Of a stretch of DNA of 64,000 bases, positions 1 through 8,640 are shown in pieces. The DNA is from Verrucomicrobiales bacterium (GTDB lineage Bacteria; Verrucomicrobiota; Verrucomicrobiia; Verrucomicrobiales; SLCJ01), in the NCBI GenBank assembly GCA_024636835.1, contig JAGXGH010000048.1, positions 1-64,000 on the forward strand. The letters are read 5' to 3'. The translations under genes and the position numbers were made by a program. Position 1 is the first letter of the stretch, and each line of letters starts with the position of its first letter. The notes under the pieces are model-generated. The model did not search any database. It worked only from the letters and a program-made list of their open reading frames with translations, and was not told the DNA's origin.

Positions 1-268
1 CAATCTGATGTTGGCTCCATTCTTCAAAGATCTTCTCAACGGCACTCAGCAGAACTGGCGTGAAGTGGTTGCCATGGCGATTACCAACGGTATTCCGGTT
101 CCGGCGTTCAGTGCCAGCCTCGGCTACTACGATAGCTATCGAAGTGAGCGTCTGTCAGCGAATTTGCTTCAAGCTCAACGCGACTTCTTCGGTGCTCATA
201 CTTATGAACGCACTGATAAACCGCGGGGTGAGTTTTTCCATACCGACTGGCCAGAAGTCATCGGTTAA
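1..268 (+). CDS. gnd: 6-phosphogluconate dehydrogenase, C-terminal end (partial)
   Basis: The frame is open from base 2 and the start lies upstream of the window. The visible tail carries the family's characteristic C-terminal blocks: a [18 protein letters not shown] segment, then [18 protein letters not shown] and a final GEFFHTDW. In this family the tail reaches into the partner subunit's active site of the cytosolic homodimer. The enzyme oxidatively decarboxylates 6-phosphogluconate to ribulose 5-phosphate with NADP in the pentose phosphate pathway. The gene is followed at once by a hairpin terminator, so it ends its transcription unit. The identification is firm because the tail is highly conserved; only the last 88 or so residues can be judged. 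Confidence 0.96.
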   Translation, partial: NLMLAPFFKDLLNGTQQNWREVVAMAITNGIPVPAFSASLGYYDSYRSERLSANLLQAQRDFFGAHTYERTDKPRGEFFHTDWPEVIG

Positions 269-310
269 ACACTCTTGGGAATGGTTTCGACTTTTCCCTC
301 AACACAGAAG

Positions 311-345
311 AAGCGGCACTCCAGCAATGGGGTGCCGCTTTTTTG
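311..345 (+). terminator. Rho-independent terminator after gnd
   Basis: The stem AGCGGCAC (312-319) pairs perfectly with GTGCCGCT (332-339). It is extended inward by TCC/GGG around the loop AGCAAT and followed by a run of six T. It lies 43 bases after the gnd stop and just before the 3' end of the convergent gene, so it may serve both. Confidence 0.9.
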
Positions 346-354
346 CTGAGTTAA

Positions 355-1083
355 TCAATCGATGAACTCTTCGAGGATATCGATGCCGAGTTCGCGGGCG
401 TCTTCAAAGAGCTTTTCACGATCTCGGTCGCTGAGTTTGCCTTTGGCTTTCGCTTCTTGCTCATCGGACTCCAAAGAAAGGAGCTTACGGGTTAGGGTGG
501 AGACTTTTCCGTTGGAGAGCGTTCCTGATTCACCGCCGAAACGGATCAGTTCGGAGGCTTCGAGTTGGAAACGGTTCAGGTGCGGGGTGCGCACGGATGG
601 GTCGGGGAGTTCGGTGGATGCTGTCTTGAGCTCATTGTGGATCTCTTTCAAGGCATCGCGGACTACGGTATCCTGTTCTTCCGTGAGACCTTGGCGATTT
701 GCTGTGGCGAGTGCGTCGTCACCGATGGCTTCGGTCTTGTCGAGGAGAATGCGCCCGAGTTTGTCGGAGATGCGGTCATCCACCAGTTGCTTGGCGATTG
801 CCATGTTGAGTCCGGCGAATATTTGACGGGTCTCCTTGTCGCTGTCGGCGAAGTATTTCATGCCGCCGCGCACTTCGTCGCGCCAAATGCGAAATTTTTC
901 GCGCTCGGTGCGGAGTTCTGCGGAAAGCCCGCGCTGAAGGTCAAACTGGCGACCTCGGTCAGCGATTGGTGCTCTACCGCCTGGTCCTCCGCCGGGGCCA
1001 CGAGGGCGTGCGTCTGCAGCGGATGGGAGGAATACCATCAATGAGATGGCGACGACGATTGTTGTTGGGGTGCTTGTTTTCAT
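355..1083 (-). CDS. Secreted protein of unknown function
   Basis: I do not recognise the family. The chosen start gives a clean signal peptide (MKTSTPTTIVVAISLMVFLPSAADA, cleavage after ADA). A start six codons upstream would put charged residues in front of it. The mature part opens with a short Gly/Pro/Arg-rich stretch (residues about 27-42). The rest is strongly helical, charged and Leu-rich (about 240 residues in all), with no Cys and no membrane segment, which suggests a periplasmic or extracellular helical bundle. It converges on gnd and is followed by another secreted-protein gene in the same orientation, with an 85-base gap. Function unknown. Confidence 0.7.
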   Translation of the reverse strand: MKTSTPTTIVVAISLMVFLPSAADARPRGPGGGPGGRAPIADRGRQFDLQRGLSAELRTEREKFRIWRDEVRGGMKYFADSDKETRQIFAGLNMAIAKQLVDDRISDKLGRILLDKTEAIGDDALATANRQGLTEEQDTVVRDALKEIHNELKTASTELPDPSVRTPHLNRFQLEASELIRFGGESGTLSNGKVSTLTRKLLSLESDEQEAKAKGKLSDRDREKLFEDARELGIDILEEFID

Positions 1084-1168
1084 CTTGTGTGATAAAACCA
1101 AGCGGCGGTGAATTAGTTGCGGATGGCTGTTAATTATTTATGAAGCCGCGAACTTACTCGATGGGAAA

Positions 1169-2740
1169 CTACTTTTTTGGAGCAGTGGCGGGCTTCTTTG
1201 GTGGTGGATTGAGACGGCTTAGCCACGTTGTTACTGCAGCAACTTCTGGTAGTGCCGCATAGGTTTTTGCGAGCTGGTCGAGTCGTGCTTCGGCTTTCTT
1301 TTTTTGTTTTTCTGCGAAGAAAGTTTCAACTTCCAGTAGTCCGCAGCGGAGTTTGTCGACGGGTTGTTTATAGAACTCAGCGGCATGGATGAACTGACTA
1401 CGAGCGGTATCGTAGTTCTCGTCGCGGTAGTTGAGCAAGGCCAGGGTTTCGTGGAAAATGCCATCGCGAGTGCGGTCTCCTGCCTCTGCCAATTTCTGCT
1501 TCAGCGTAGGCATCTGGTTCCCCCATGTGGAGAATGCAATGGCTGCTGCGATATAGTCTTTGTCTTTGGGTGGGTCGCTGGGAGAAAGCGACAGATTTGC
1601 CCGTCTTGCGAAGGGACGATAGAGCGGGTCGCCGACGGTGACATTCATCCAGGAAAGTGCGGGTAGTGACATGTAGGCAGCCTCAATCAGGGAATGCCCC
1701 TGGAGTAGGCGTTGGTTGAAGATGTCTAATTGATGGGTGAACTGCAGGTATGGTTCGTAGACGTTACCTACGGTTGCTGCGGCGCCATGAGCGAGTATGG
1801 GGCCAGCCCAATATTTATTGGTCGCGCGGAGGGATGCTGCGCTGAATGAGTGGATGTGAACGGCTACGGCGCCGCGTTTAAATTTCCACTCGGGGTTGAG
1901 CAATGGTCCTGTAGGGTTGCTGTCATACCATCCGAGATATACAGCGGTATCCTTGAGTGGGTAGTTCTTCGGGAGGCTTGGTTTGTGGCGGTCGATTTGT
2001 GTGGGGATACCGGCGTTCCAGAGTTGTTTGTAGGCAGCGCGAAGCCATTCATCTCCTTGCTTGTGTCTCCCGGAAAGGTCGATCATGCCCATTCCCCAGA
2101 GTCCGGTTTTCTCTACCGCAATGGCATCGTCAATTAATCTACGAGCGATATCGTAGCTCGGTCCGTCGATGCGCCCGACGAGAAACATGGCGTAGAGGGG
2201 GAGTGAGGTGAATGGAGCCTCGCCTTTGTAGTAGGGATTGGGAATGAATCCGGTGATGGGGAGCTCCAATGCGCCGAGTAGTGAGAGGTCGCTATCGACG
2301 GCGGCTTCGTTGGCGACGAATGTCCCGCTCTTGCCCTTCGCTTCTGCGCCATCTCGGTTGATGCGGAGGGGCACACCTTTCATGACTGCTATGACGCGAA
2401 TTTTCGACGAGGTGGCTTGGATGCCGCCGTCCTTCACACGTTGAAGCTTCCACCAGTTATTCTCGTTAAAAAGCTTACGGATGGGTTGTGCGATGTCGGT
2501 GATATAATCGAGGCGTGAGATTGTTTCATTCGTCGAGCATTTAAGCCCGAGAAGGTTTTCAGCGGGGATGTTACGAGCTTTCGCGTAGTAGTTGGCGAGG
2601 TCTTCGGACTTGGAATCCGTTTGGTTGAATACGACGAGAACTTGTTGCGGTTCGATGGTCGAGCGCAGTTCGGGTTGATCTTGAGCGGTGGCTTGAATGG
2701 TGATCAGGACGAAGGCGATGAGGAAGTGGATGGGCTTCAT
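1169..2740 (-). CDS. TIGR03790-type secreted protein
   Basis: 523 residues with a signal peptide (MKPIHFLIAFVLITIQATAQ). The N-terminal third has the blocks VLVVFNQTDSKSEDLANYY and RNIPAENLLGLKCSTNETIS. These match the TIGR03790 family of uncharacterised proteins, common in Verrucomicrobiota, Acidobacteria and Planctomycetes. In the middle, a GHSLIEAAYMSLPALSWMNVTVGDPLYRPF segment is typical of the family. The C-terminal 130 residues look TPR-like (a run of short paired helices) and end in a Pro/Lys tail. It is probably extracellular or outer-membrane associated; no enzymatic activity is established for the family. It starts 20 bases from the end of the MBL-hydrolase gene upstream and is probably co-transcribed with it. 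Confidence 0.75.
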   Translation of the reverse strand: MKPIHFLIAFVLITIQATAQDQPELRSTIEPQQVLVVFNQTDSKSEDLANYYAKARNIPAENLLGLKCSTNETISRLDYITDIAQPIRKLFNENNWWKLQRVKDGGIQATSSKIRVIAVMKGVPLRINRDGAEAKGKSGTFVANEAAVDSDLSLLGALELPITGFIPNPYYKGEAPFTSLPLYAMFLVGRIDGPSYDIARRLIDDAIAVEKTGLWGMGMIDLSGRHKQGDEWLRAAYKQLWNAGIPTQIDRHKPSLPKNYPLKDTAVYLGWYDSNPTGPLLNPEWKFKRGAVAVHIHSFSAASLRATNKYWAGPILAHGAAATVGNVYEPYLQFTHQLDIFNQRLLQGHSLIEAAYMSLPALSWMNVTVGDPLYRPFARRANLSLSPSDPPKDKDYIAAAIAFSTWGNQMPTLKQKLAEAGDRTRDGIFHETLALLNYRDENYDTARSQFIHAAEFYKQPVDKLRCGLLEVETFFAEKQKKKAEARLDQLAKTYAALPEVAAVTTWLSRLNPPPKKPATAPKK

Positions 2741-2759
2741 AAGATGAGTGGTGGTTTGA

Positions 2760-3536
2760 CTAAACGACGATTTTCATTGTGTCGTGCGCCATGGTGATGT
2801 GGTCGGGAAGTTCGCGCTCCAGCGTGGAGGTGTGGATGTAGTGAGTGAAATGTGTGAGCCAAGTTGGGGGACAATTTAGGTCGGTCGAGAAGGCGATGGC
2901 TTCGTCGACGCACATGTGAGTGGGGTGAGGGGTGAAGCGCAACGCGTCGATGACGAGCACGTCGAGGTTTTGCATCAGTTTGCGGGTGGTGTCAGGTATC
3001 GTCTTCACGTCGCTCATGTAAGCGATGCGTTTTCCTTCCGCGGTTTCGAAAAGAAATCCGGTGGTTACGACATTGCCATGAATCACCGGCAAGGATGTGA
3101 CGCGGGTTTCTCCGAGAAAGAAGGAATCAACAATGGGGTGAGGGTGGGGATGGAAATACCCTGGACTACGGTTTTCGTCATCGAAGGCGAAATGGAATGC
3201 GGACTTTAGGGCGTCGAGGGTTTCCGGTAATGCGTGGATGGGTAGCCCTTCGGAGCGGTGCCACGAGAACGGGCGTAAGTCGTCGAAGCCCATGATGTGA
3301 TCGCTGTGGGCATGGGACACAAGCACGGCGTCGAGTTTGCGAAGCTTGGCGCGCAGGCATTGCTCGCGCAGGTCGGGCCCACAATCGACCAGCCATTGTG
3401 TGCCGTCGGATGCCGCGATGTGGATGGAGCTTCTTTTCCGCTGATCGCGAGGGTCGCTGGACGTGCAAACTTTGCAATCGCAGCCGATTACAGGAACTCC
3501 GACGGATGTGCCGGTTCCAAGAAAAGTGATTTTCAT
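2760..3536 (-). CDS. MBL-fold metal-dependent hydrolase (PhnP-like)
   Basis: The start at 3536 gives MKITFLGTGTSVGVPVIGC, the standard N-terminus of this metallo-beta-lactamase subfamily; upstream in-frame starts would add unrelated residues. The metal-binding signature SHAHSDHIMG is present, with further His and Asp ligands in PVIHGN and YMSDVK and a C-terminal THFTHYIH. A GCDCKVC segment near the N-terminus is shared with PhnP-type phosphoribosyl cyclic phosphodiesterases and related cytosolic hydrolases. The substrate is unknown: with no phn genes nearby there is no reason to assign phosphonate metabolism. It is divergent from recN, with only about 57 bases for both promoters. Confidence 0.85.
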   Translation of the reverse strand: MKITFLGTGTSVGVPVIGCDCKVCTSSDPRDQRKRSSIHIAASDGTQWLVDCGPDLREQCLRAKLRKLDAVLVSHAHSDHIMGFDDLRPFSWHRSEGLPIHALPETLDALKSAFHFAFDDENRSPGYFHPHPHPIVDSFFLGETRVTSLPVIHGNVVTTGFLFETAEGKRIAYMSDVKTIPDTTRKLMQNLDVLVIDALRFTPHPTHMCVDEAIAFSTDLNCPPTWLTHFTHYIHTSTLERELPDHITMAHDTMKIVV

Positions 3537-3593
3537 TCCTGTCATTAATAGATAGCTTTGCCACAAACGCAGATATGCTGCAACTGTCCTGCT

Positions 3594-5255
3594 ATGCTCA
3601 GCACGCTTAGAATTCAAAACCTTGCTCTCGTCGATGAACTCGTTTGGGAGCTGAACCGTGGAATGACTGCGGTCACCGGTGAAACGGGTGCGGGAAAATC
3701 GGTGATCGTCGGTGCACTGAATTTGATCCTCGGAGAACGTGCGGATCGTGCGATGATTCGCAGCGGTGAAGAAAAATGCACGGTGGAGGCGGTGTTCGAT
3801 TTATCCGACACCAAGGCGGTGGATGAAATTTTGGAAAACGCTGGCGCGGGTCTTTGCGAAGGCGGGCAGTTGGTGCTGCGACGTATCATCAGCGAGTCAG
3901 GGGCGAACAAGCAATTTATTAACTGCTCGCCAGTGACGCTGCAGGTGATGAAGGCGGTGGGCGAGTATTTGGTGGATCTTCACGGGCCGCACGACCACCA
4001 ATCGTTACTTTCGAAGGAGCACCAACGGTCCTTGTTGGATGCGTTCGGGGCGAGCGTTGATCTATGGAAGGACTACCGCAAGGCGTGGCGCGACTGGCAG
4101 GAGAAGTTGCGCACGTGGAAAGAGTTGCGGGACAGTGAGCGCGCATCGGAGCAGGAGATCGATCTTTTGCAGTATCAGATCAATGAGATCGAACTAGCGG
4201 ATTTGGATGCGAACGAAGAGGAGACTGTTCTCGATCGCTACAGGCGGTCGTCGAATGCCGTGCGTTTGATCGAGCTTTCCGGGTTGATCGGTGAGTCCAT
4301 CGATGGCGATGATGGTTTAGTGGCTCGAATGGGCGATGTGCAGCGCGCTGCGAGAGAGCTTGAGCGACTCGACCCCTCTGTTGCCCCGATGCTGGCCGGG
4401 CTGGCGACGGCGGCGGTCGAGTTGGAGGATTTGTCGCGGTCGGTGGGGGATTATCGTGAGGATGTCGACGTCGACCCCGAAGAGGCGGCCGTATTGGAAG
4501 AGCGGATCAATCTTTTCGAGTCGCTGAAGCGAAAGTATGGCGATACCTTGGAGGAGATATTGGAATTTCACGCCAAGGCGGCGGCGCGATTGAGTGCGAT
4601 TCAAAATCGCAGCGGTGAACTGGATAAGCTCGAAGCTGATGCCAAGACTGCGGAGGGTAAGGTCGTTGCGATTGCCGAGAAATTGACTGACATGCGGCGG
4701 AAAGCCGCGCCGAAGTTGGCGAAGAAGATTGAGACGCATCTCAAAGACCTCGGGTTTAAACAGTCGAAGTTCGGCGTGGATGTTGATCGTCTGCCAGAAC
4801 TGGGTCCGCACGGAGGAGACGGGGTGGAATTTCAATTCATGCCGAACCCTGGCGAACCGGCGAAACCTCTGCGCACGATTGGATCCAGTGGTGAGATTTC
4901 CCGTGTGATGCTGGCGGTAAAGAGCGCGCTCGCCGATCAGGACAAGGTGGCGTTGTTGGTTTTTGATGAGATCGACGCCAATGTCGGTGGAGAGGTCGCT
5001 CACGCCGTAGGCGCGAAAATGGCAGGCATCGCCGACCGACGTCAGGTGATCGTGATCACCCACCTCGCGCAAGTTGCTGCGCGCGGCCACCAGCACTTCG
5101 TGGTGGATAAGGTGGTCGAGGGTAAGCGCACGTTTTCCAAGCTGAATTTAGTGGAAGAGGATCTGCGGGTCGAAGAGATCGCTCGGATGCTCGGGGGGAT
5201 GAGTTCCGAATCGGGTCGTAAACACGCTGAGGAGCTATTGGCGGGAGCTGGCTAG
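3594..5255 (+). CDS. recN: DNA repair protein RecN
   Basis: An SMC-like ATPase of recombinational double-strand break repair, 553 residues (normal length). The ATG at 3594 (MLSTLRIQNLALVDELVWEL) matches the canonical N-terminus; an upstream in-frame ATG would add 12 residues. Walker A is GETGAGKS, near residue 30. The middle is a long coiled coil (about residues 160-370) rich in Glu, Lys and Leu. The C-terminal half has the signature IGSSGEISRVMLAVK, the Walker B block LLVFDEIDANVGG and the ITHLAQVAA switch. No SOS-box-like palindrome was recognised in the short upstream region. The 3' end is followed by about 500 bases without an intact gene. Confidence 0.95.
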   Translation: MLSTLRIQNLALVDELVWELNRGMTAVTGETGAGKSVIVGALNLILGERADRAMIRSGEEKCTVEAVFDLSDTKAVDEILENAGAGLCEGGQLVLRRIISESGANKQFINCSPVTLQVMKAVGEYLVDLHGPHDHQSLLSKEHQRSLLDAFGASVDLWKDYRKAWRDWQEKLRTWKELRDSERASEQEIDLLQYQINEIELADLDANEEETVLDRYRRSSNAVRLIELSGLIGESIDGDDGLVARMGDVQRAARELERLDPSVAPMLAGLATAAVELEDLSRSVGDYREDVDVDPEEAAVLEERINLFESLKRKYGDTLEEILEFHAKAAARLSAIQNRSGELDKLEADAKTAEGKVVAIAEKLTDMRRKAAPKLAKKIETHLKDLGFKQSKFGVDVDRLPELGPHGGDGVEFQFMPNPGEPAKPLRTIGSSGEISRVMLAVKSALADQDKVALLVFDEIDANVGGEVAHAVGAKMAGIADRRQVIVITHLAQVAARGHQHFVVDKVVEGKRTFSKLNLVEEDLRVEEIARMLGGMSSESGRKHAEELLAGAG

Positions 5256-5429
5256 ACTTGAATCCGTGCGTGGTTGTTGTGCGCGGATCGAAGGCGATAA
5301 GGACGGAATAGTCTTGCAGAGAGGCGAAGGAAGAACGAAGACTCCTTCCTGAAAAAATGGGTATCCTAATATTTTTCTAATATTTTTCATCAGGGGAGGG
5401 GAAGCCCTCGAAAGGCGAAGTTTCGAAGC

Positions 5430-5624
5430 CCGAAAATCACTGCTTTGATCGTAATAGCCCCAAGCGACGACGTTCGAGCCAGTGACATCGATGTCCTGAT
5501 CGCTGGTCAGGCCGACACTCGTAAAGTTCGAGTTGACTAGTGTGGCGGCACTGGCTGAGGCGATCGCCGCGATCAAGATCGCAATTGCTGTGAGCGAAAA
5601 AGGGAGTTTAGCAGAATTCTTCAT
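5430..5624 (-). pseudogene. Truncated secreted protein, PEP-CTERM-like N-terminus
   Basis: The first 65 or so residues look real: a signal peptide (LTAIAILIAAIASASA) and then ATLVNSNFTSVGLTSDQDID with the segment VVAWGYYDQSSDFRAS. This resembles the start of the beta-rich PEP-CTERM surface proteins common in Verrucomicrobiota. After about 5440 the frame passes into low-complexity sequence and runs antisense into the end of recN, with no body and no C-terminal sorting signal. I read it as the surviving 5' end of a gene whose remainder was deleted. It could instead be a very short secreted protein. The family resemblance is an impression, not a match. Confidence 0.5.
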
Positions 5625-5683
5625 AGAATTCTGATCAGGATATGGTGACAGCCCAGTGCATATAAGTCTTACATGGCGGGGGC

Positions 5684-5730
5684 TGACCCGAATGGCACCC
5701 GGTTAAGCGGATTTCGGGTCATTTTTTATT
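5684..5730. terminator. Inverted repeat with T-run, possible terminator
   Basis: TGACCCGAA (5684-5692) pairs perfectly with TTCGGGTCA (5713-5721) around a 20-base loop and is followed by ATTTTTTATT. It sits between the truncated secreted gene and the esterase gene. The long loop is unusual for a terminator. The arms could instead be the end of a lost mobile element. Confidence 0.45.
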
Positions 5731-5765
5731 ACTATGGGCATTCATGATCTGTATAAAGGAAACCG

Positions 5766-6923
5766 ATGAAGAAAACCAGAAGACTCCTCCTTTTCGCACT
5801 GGCCCTGTTGGGAATCAGCCCCGCCCTCGCCGCTCCCCCCCTCAAGGTCTACATCCTTGCTGGTCAGTCTAATATGGATGGACAGGCCAAAACCCGGACG
5901 ATCGACGCCATGCGCGACGACCCCGAGGTCGCCGAATTGTACCAGAAAATGACGGACAAGGATGGCAACCCCATCACCGTCGAGGGCGTCCATATCGTTC
6001 ACAACCAACGGTCCGGAAAACTGGACGCGACCTTTGGTTCAGCCCTGCGCGGCCCGAAGATTGGTCCGGAATACGCCTTTGGTATCTACATGAAGGAGTC
6101 CATCGAAGAGCCGATCCTGTTGATCAAGACCGCCTGGGGCGGGAAAGACCTCATCCAGCAGTTTCGCCCCCCGAGCGGAGGTGATTTTGAAAAAAAAACC
6201 GACAAGCACGGCAACAAGACCGGTCATTTCTACCGGAGGATGATTAAAGAAGTTAAAGACGTGCTTGCCGACCCCGGGAAATACCATCCTGATTACAACG
6301 AGGAGGCTGGGTATGAGATTGCCGGTTTTGTCTGGTTCCAAGGCTTCAATGATCAGTTCGGTCCTTACCCCAACTCGGATCCTGAGAACAAGAAGAGCGT
6401 TAAGGATTTTTCCGAATACGGCCGACTTCTGGCCTGTTTGATTCGCGACGTCAGAAAGGAACTCTCCGCGCCGGAGATGAAGGTCGTGATTGGAGCGGTC
6501 GGCATTGAGGGCGTCGTGGCCACGGAGCACCAAGGCATCCCGAGAAGAGGAGGCACCTGGGTCGCGCTTCAACGGGCTCAAGCGGCACCTGCCGGCATGC
6601 CTGAATTCGAAGGCAATGTCTCGGTTGTCTATACCGGAAAGCAATGGGACCACAAACTTGCCGCAGCCGCGCTAAAGCTCAAATGGGTGAACAAAAAGGT
6701 GGGTCTGCGCATCAAGGATGGAACTGTAGAGCGAGGAACGCCCGAGGAAGATGAGATGCGCGCCAGCTACATCAAAGAAAAGGGCGTGACGCAAGAAGAA
6801 CAGAAAATGGCGGCAGGGATATCGGATGGTGAATACCACTACCTCGGCTCCGCCAAAATCTATAGTCGCATTGGCAAGGCCTTCGCCGAATCCATGATTA
6901 ATATGGAAAATCAGGAAGATTGA
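5766..6923 (+). CDS. Secreted SASA-type carbohydrate esterase
   Basis: 385 residues with a signal peptide (KKTRRLLLFALALLGISPALA). The block VYILAGQSNMDGQAK carries the catalytic Ser of the SGNH-like sialate O-acetylesterase/DUF303 (SASA) domain. It is followed by a conserved GFVWFQGFNDQF block and a late EYHYLGSAKIYSRIG block that supplies the His. The family removes acetyl groups from sialic acids, xylans or other acetylated glycans outside the cytoplasm; the substrate here cannot be read from the sequence. It stands alone between an inverted repeat and the ribosomal gene cluster. The ATG at 5766 is the only start compatible with the signal peptide. Confidence 0.87.
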   Translation: MKKTRRLLLFALALLGISPALAAPPLKVYILAGQSNMDGQAKTRTIDAMRDDPEVAELYQKMTDKDGNPITVEGVHIVHNQRSGKLDATFGSALRGPKIGPEYAFGIYMKESIEEPILLIKTAWGGKDLIQQFRPPSGGDFEKKTDKHGNKTGHFYRRMIKEVKDVLADPGKYHPDYNEEAGYEIAGFVWFQGFNDQFGPYPNSDPENKKSVKDFSEYGRLLACLIRDVRKELSAPEMKVVIGAVGIEGVVATEHQGIPRRGGTWVALQRAQAAPAGMPEFEGNVSVVYTGKQWDHKLAAAALKLKWVNKKVGLRIKDGTVERGTPEEDEMRASYIKEKGVTQEEQKMAAGISDGEYHYLGSAKIYSRIGKAFAESMINMENQED

Positions 6924-7368
6924 AGCGAATGGCTGATGGGCATCAAAGTCATCAAGCCAAGGGTTTTGCTGTTTTTGGGAGGCGAGCGAGGAACAAGAGG
7001 AGAGGAACAGCAGGGCGCCCATAATTTGGGGTTTGAAATGCAGGCTAGGCGTGGATTCCAGCGCAAATTGACGTGGCGTTGGGTGGGTTTAATGTGTTTT
7101 CCTCGAAAATCTTACGAATTATCGGTAATTGGTTCGATGATGTTGTTCGCTCTTGCCTCAAGCAAACACAGGGGCTGCGGCGATTTTTTCACATGAAAAA
7201 TGCGGCAAAAAATGTTACAAACATTTCTTGCGGCGGGAATTTTGTGTGGTAAGGAAGCCTTCCCGTTTCTACGAAACCTGGAGGAAGCGTCCTCAAGTGG
7301 CATTTTGCCAAGGTTCTTACGCTTCTCCTTCGGTTTATAGAGTTCGGAACATCTAACCATTTCAACCA
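6924..7368. other. Intergenic leader of the ribosomal gene cluster
   Basis: No convincing coding sequence. The short open frames here have neither homology nor a plausible start context. The stretch holds two small inverted repeats: TTTTTCACATGAAAAA near 7186 and AAATGT..ACATTT near 7208-7227. Being directly upstream of rpmJ it presumably contains the ribosomal promoter, but I cannot point to a secure -10/-35 pair. Confidence 0.5.
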
Positions 7369-7482
7369 ATGAAAGTTCGTCCTTCAGTCAAACGCCTCTG
7401 TGAATCCTGCCGTGTTATTCGTCGGGAAGGTATCGTGCGCATTATTTGCACCAATCCTCGTCACAAGCAGCGCCAAGGCTAA
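7369..7482 (+). CDS. rpmJ: 50S ribosomal protein L36
   Basis: A 37-residue protein, [20 protein letters not shown] onward, ending in the classic HKQRQG. The zinc-ribbon ligands C11, C14, C27 and H32 are all present, so this is the zinc-binding form. It is of full family length and in the canonical position before rpsM. It packs into the 50S subunit near 23S rRNA. The gap to rpsM is 53 bases and the two are surely co-transcribed. Start and stop were read directly from the bases. Confidence 0.97.
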   Translation: MKVRPSVKRLCESCRVIRREGIVRIICTNPRHKQRQG

Positions 7483-7535
7483 TTCAGGTGCTTTTATTCG
7501 CTATCATCGCTCCAAGACTTTTAACTAATTAGGAT

Positions 7536-7904
7536 ATGCCAAGGCTACTCGGAATCGACATCCCTAACGAAAAGCGCATCGAAGCGTCCCTCCCGTATGT
7601 TTACGGAATCGGACGTCCGACAGCGTCGCGCATCCTCCGTGAGGCGAACATTGATCCTAACATTCGCGCAGGTGAACTTACCGATGATCAACTTGCTACG
7701 ATCATTCAAACCATTCAAGCGAACGATCTACTTATTGAAGGTGATCTTCGTCGTGACATTCAGAGCAATCTGAAGCGTCTTCAACAGATTCAAGCACACC
7801 GTGGTGTTCGTCACCGTAAGGGCCTTCCGGTCCGCGGCCAGCGCACCAAAACCAACGCACGCACCCGTAAGGGCAAGCGCCGCACAGTCGGCGGTCAGAA
7901 GTAA
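7536..7904 (+). CDS. rpsM: 30S ribosomal protein S13
   Basis: 122 residues, normal length. It begins MPRLLGIDIPNEKRIEASLPYVYGIG, the standard S13 start with its helix-two-turn-helix region (YVYGIGRPTASRIL). It ends with the basic tail of the family (HRKGLPVRGQRTKTNARTRKG), which contacts 16S rRNA in the head of the 30S subunit and the P-site tRNA. An AGGAT stretch immediately before the ATG could be a weak ribosome-binding site. It is the second gene of the rpmJ-rpsM-rpsK-rpsD run; 88 bases separate it from rpsK. Confidence 0.98.
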   Translation: MPRLLGIDIPNEKRIEASLPYVYGIGRPTASRILREANIDPNIRAGELTDDQLATIIQTIQANDLLIEGDLRRDIQSNLKRLQQIQAHRGVRHRKGLPVRGQRTKTNARTRKGKRRTVGGQK

Positions 7905-7992
7905 TCTACTGCGAAGAATTTAATCAACGGGCTCAGCGGATTCTCCGCCTGTTCCGAATTTAAGATTAGGCAACGCTATCCATCCTACAGTT

Positions 7993-8586
7993 ATGGCGGA
8001 AAACGAAGAAAAGAACGAAAAAACCACCGACGAAGCTGCCGCGACACCAGCAGCTGAAGCGGCACCGAAGAGCGAGGAAACCACCGCCGCTCCTAAAACT
8101 GAGGAAAAGGCCGAGGCAGCTACTGCCGAGACTCCTGCTACCAAGAAGAAGGATGATCGCAAGCGCGACATTTTTGCCGAGATCGATGGCGAAAATCCTG
8201 AAGAGACCAAGAAGGTTTTCAAAAACAAGGGTAGTAAAAACGTTTCCACAGGAATCGTTCATGTCCTTGCTACATTCAACAACACCAAGGTAAGCGTCAC
8301 TGATATCGCGGGCAACGTGCTCGGATGGTCATCCGCTGGTAAGTTGGGCTTTAAAGGTTCACGTAAGAGCACGGCATACGCCGCTCAGCTCGTCTCTCAA
8401 GATGCCTGCCGTCAGGCAATGGGTCACGGAGTTCGTGAAGCAGAAGTTCGCGTAAAGGGACCTGGTTCCGGCCGCGAGTCAGCCGTGCGTGCCGTTCAGG
8501 CCATCGGCATCGACATCACCGTGATCAAAGACGTCACACCGATCCCACACAACGGCTGCCGTCCGCCTAAAGCGCGCCGCGTGTAA
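7993..8586 (+). CDS. rpsK: 30S ribosomal protein S11 with an N-terminal extension
   Basis: The last 125 or so residues are canonical S11: [22 protein letters not shown], the [19 protein letters not shown] block, and the final [14 protein letters not shown]. They form part of the 30S platform. Unusually, about 70 residues precede this, low-complexity and made almost only of Ala, Glu, Lys, Thr and Pro, followed by a [18 protein letters not shown] linker. A typical S11 is about 129 residues. The upstream ATG at 7993 is the natural start, and no ATG lies close to the S11 core. The extension is probably disordered; its role is unknown. Confidence 0.96.
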   Translation: MAENEEKNEKTTDEAAATPAAEAAPKSEETTAAPKTEEKAEAATAETPATKKKDDRKRDIFAEIDGENPEETKKVFKNKGSKNVSTGIVHVLATFNNTKVSVTDIAGNVLGWSSAGKLGFKGSRKSTAYAAQLVSQDACRQAMGHGVREAEVRVKGPGSGRESAVRAVQAIGIDITVIKDVTPIPHNGCRPPKARRV

Positions 8587-8640
8587 TTCACCCTCATATC
8601 CCCGCGAATACCGCACATTAACACTTACTGAATCGGAACT

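Noticed and set aside
4317..5096. A 259-codon open frame on the minus strand within recN
   Set aside because: It is fully antisense to the conserved recN sequence and has no family features.
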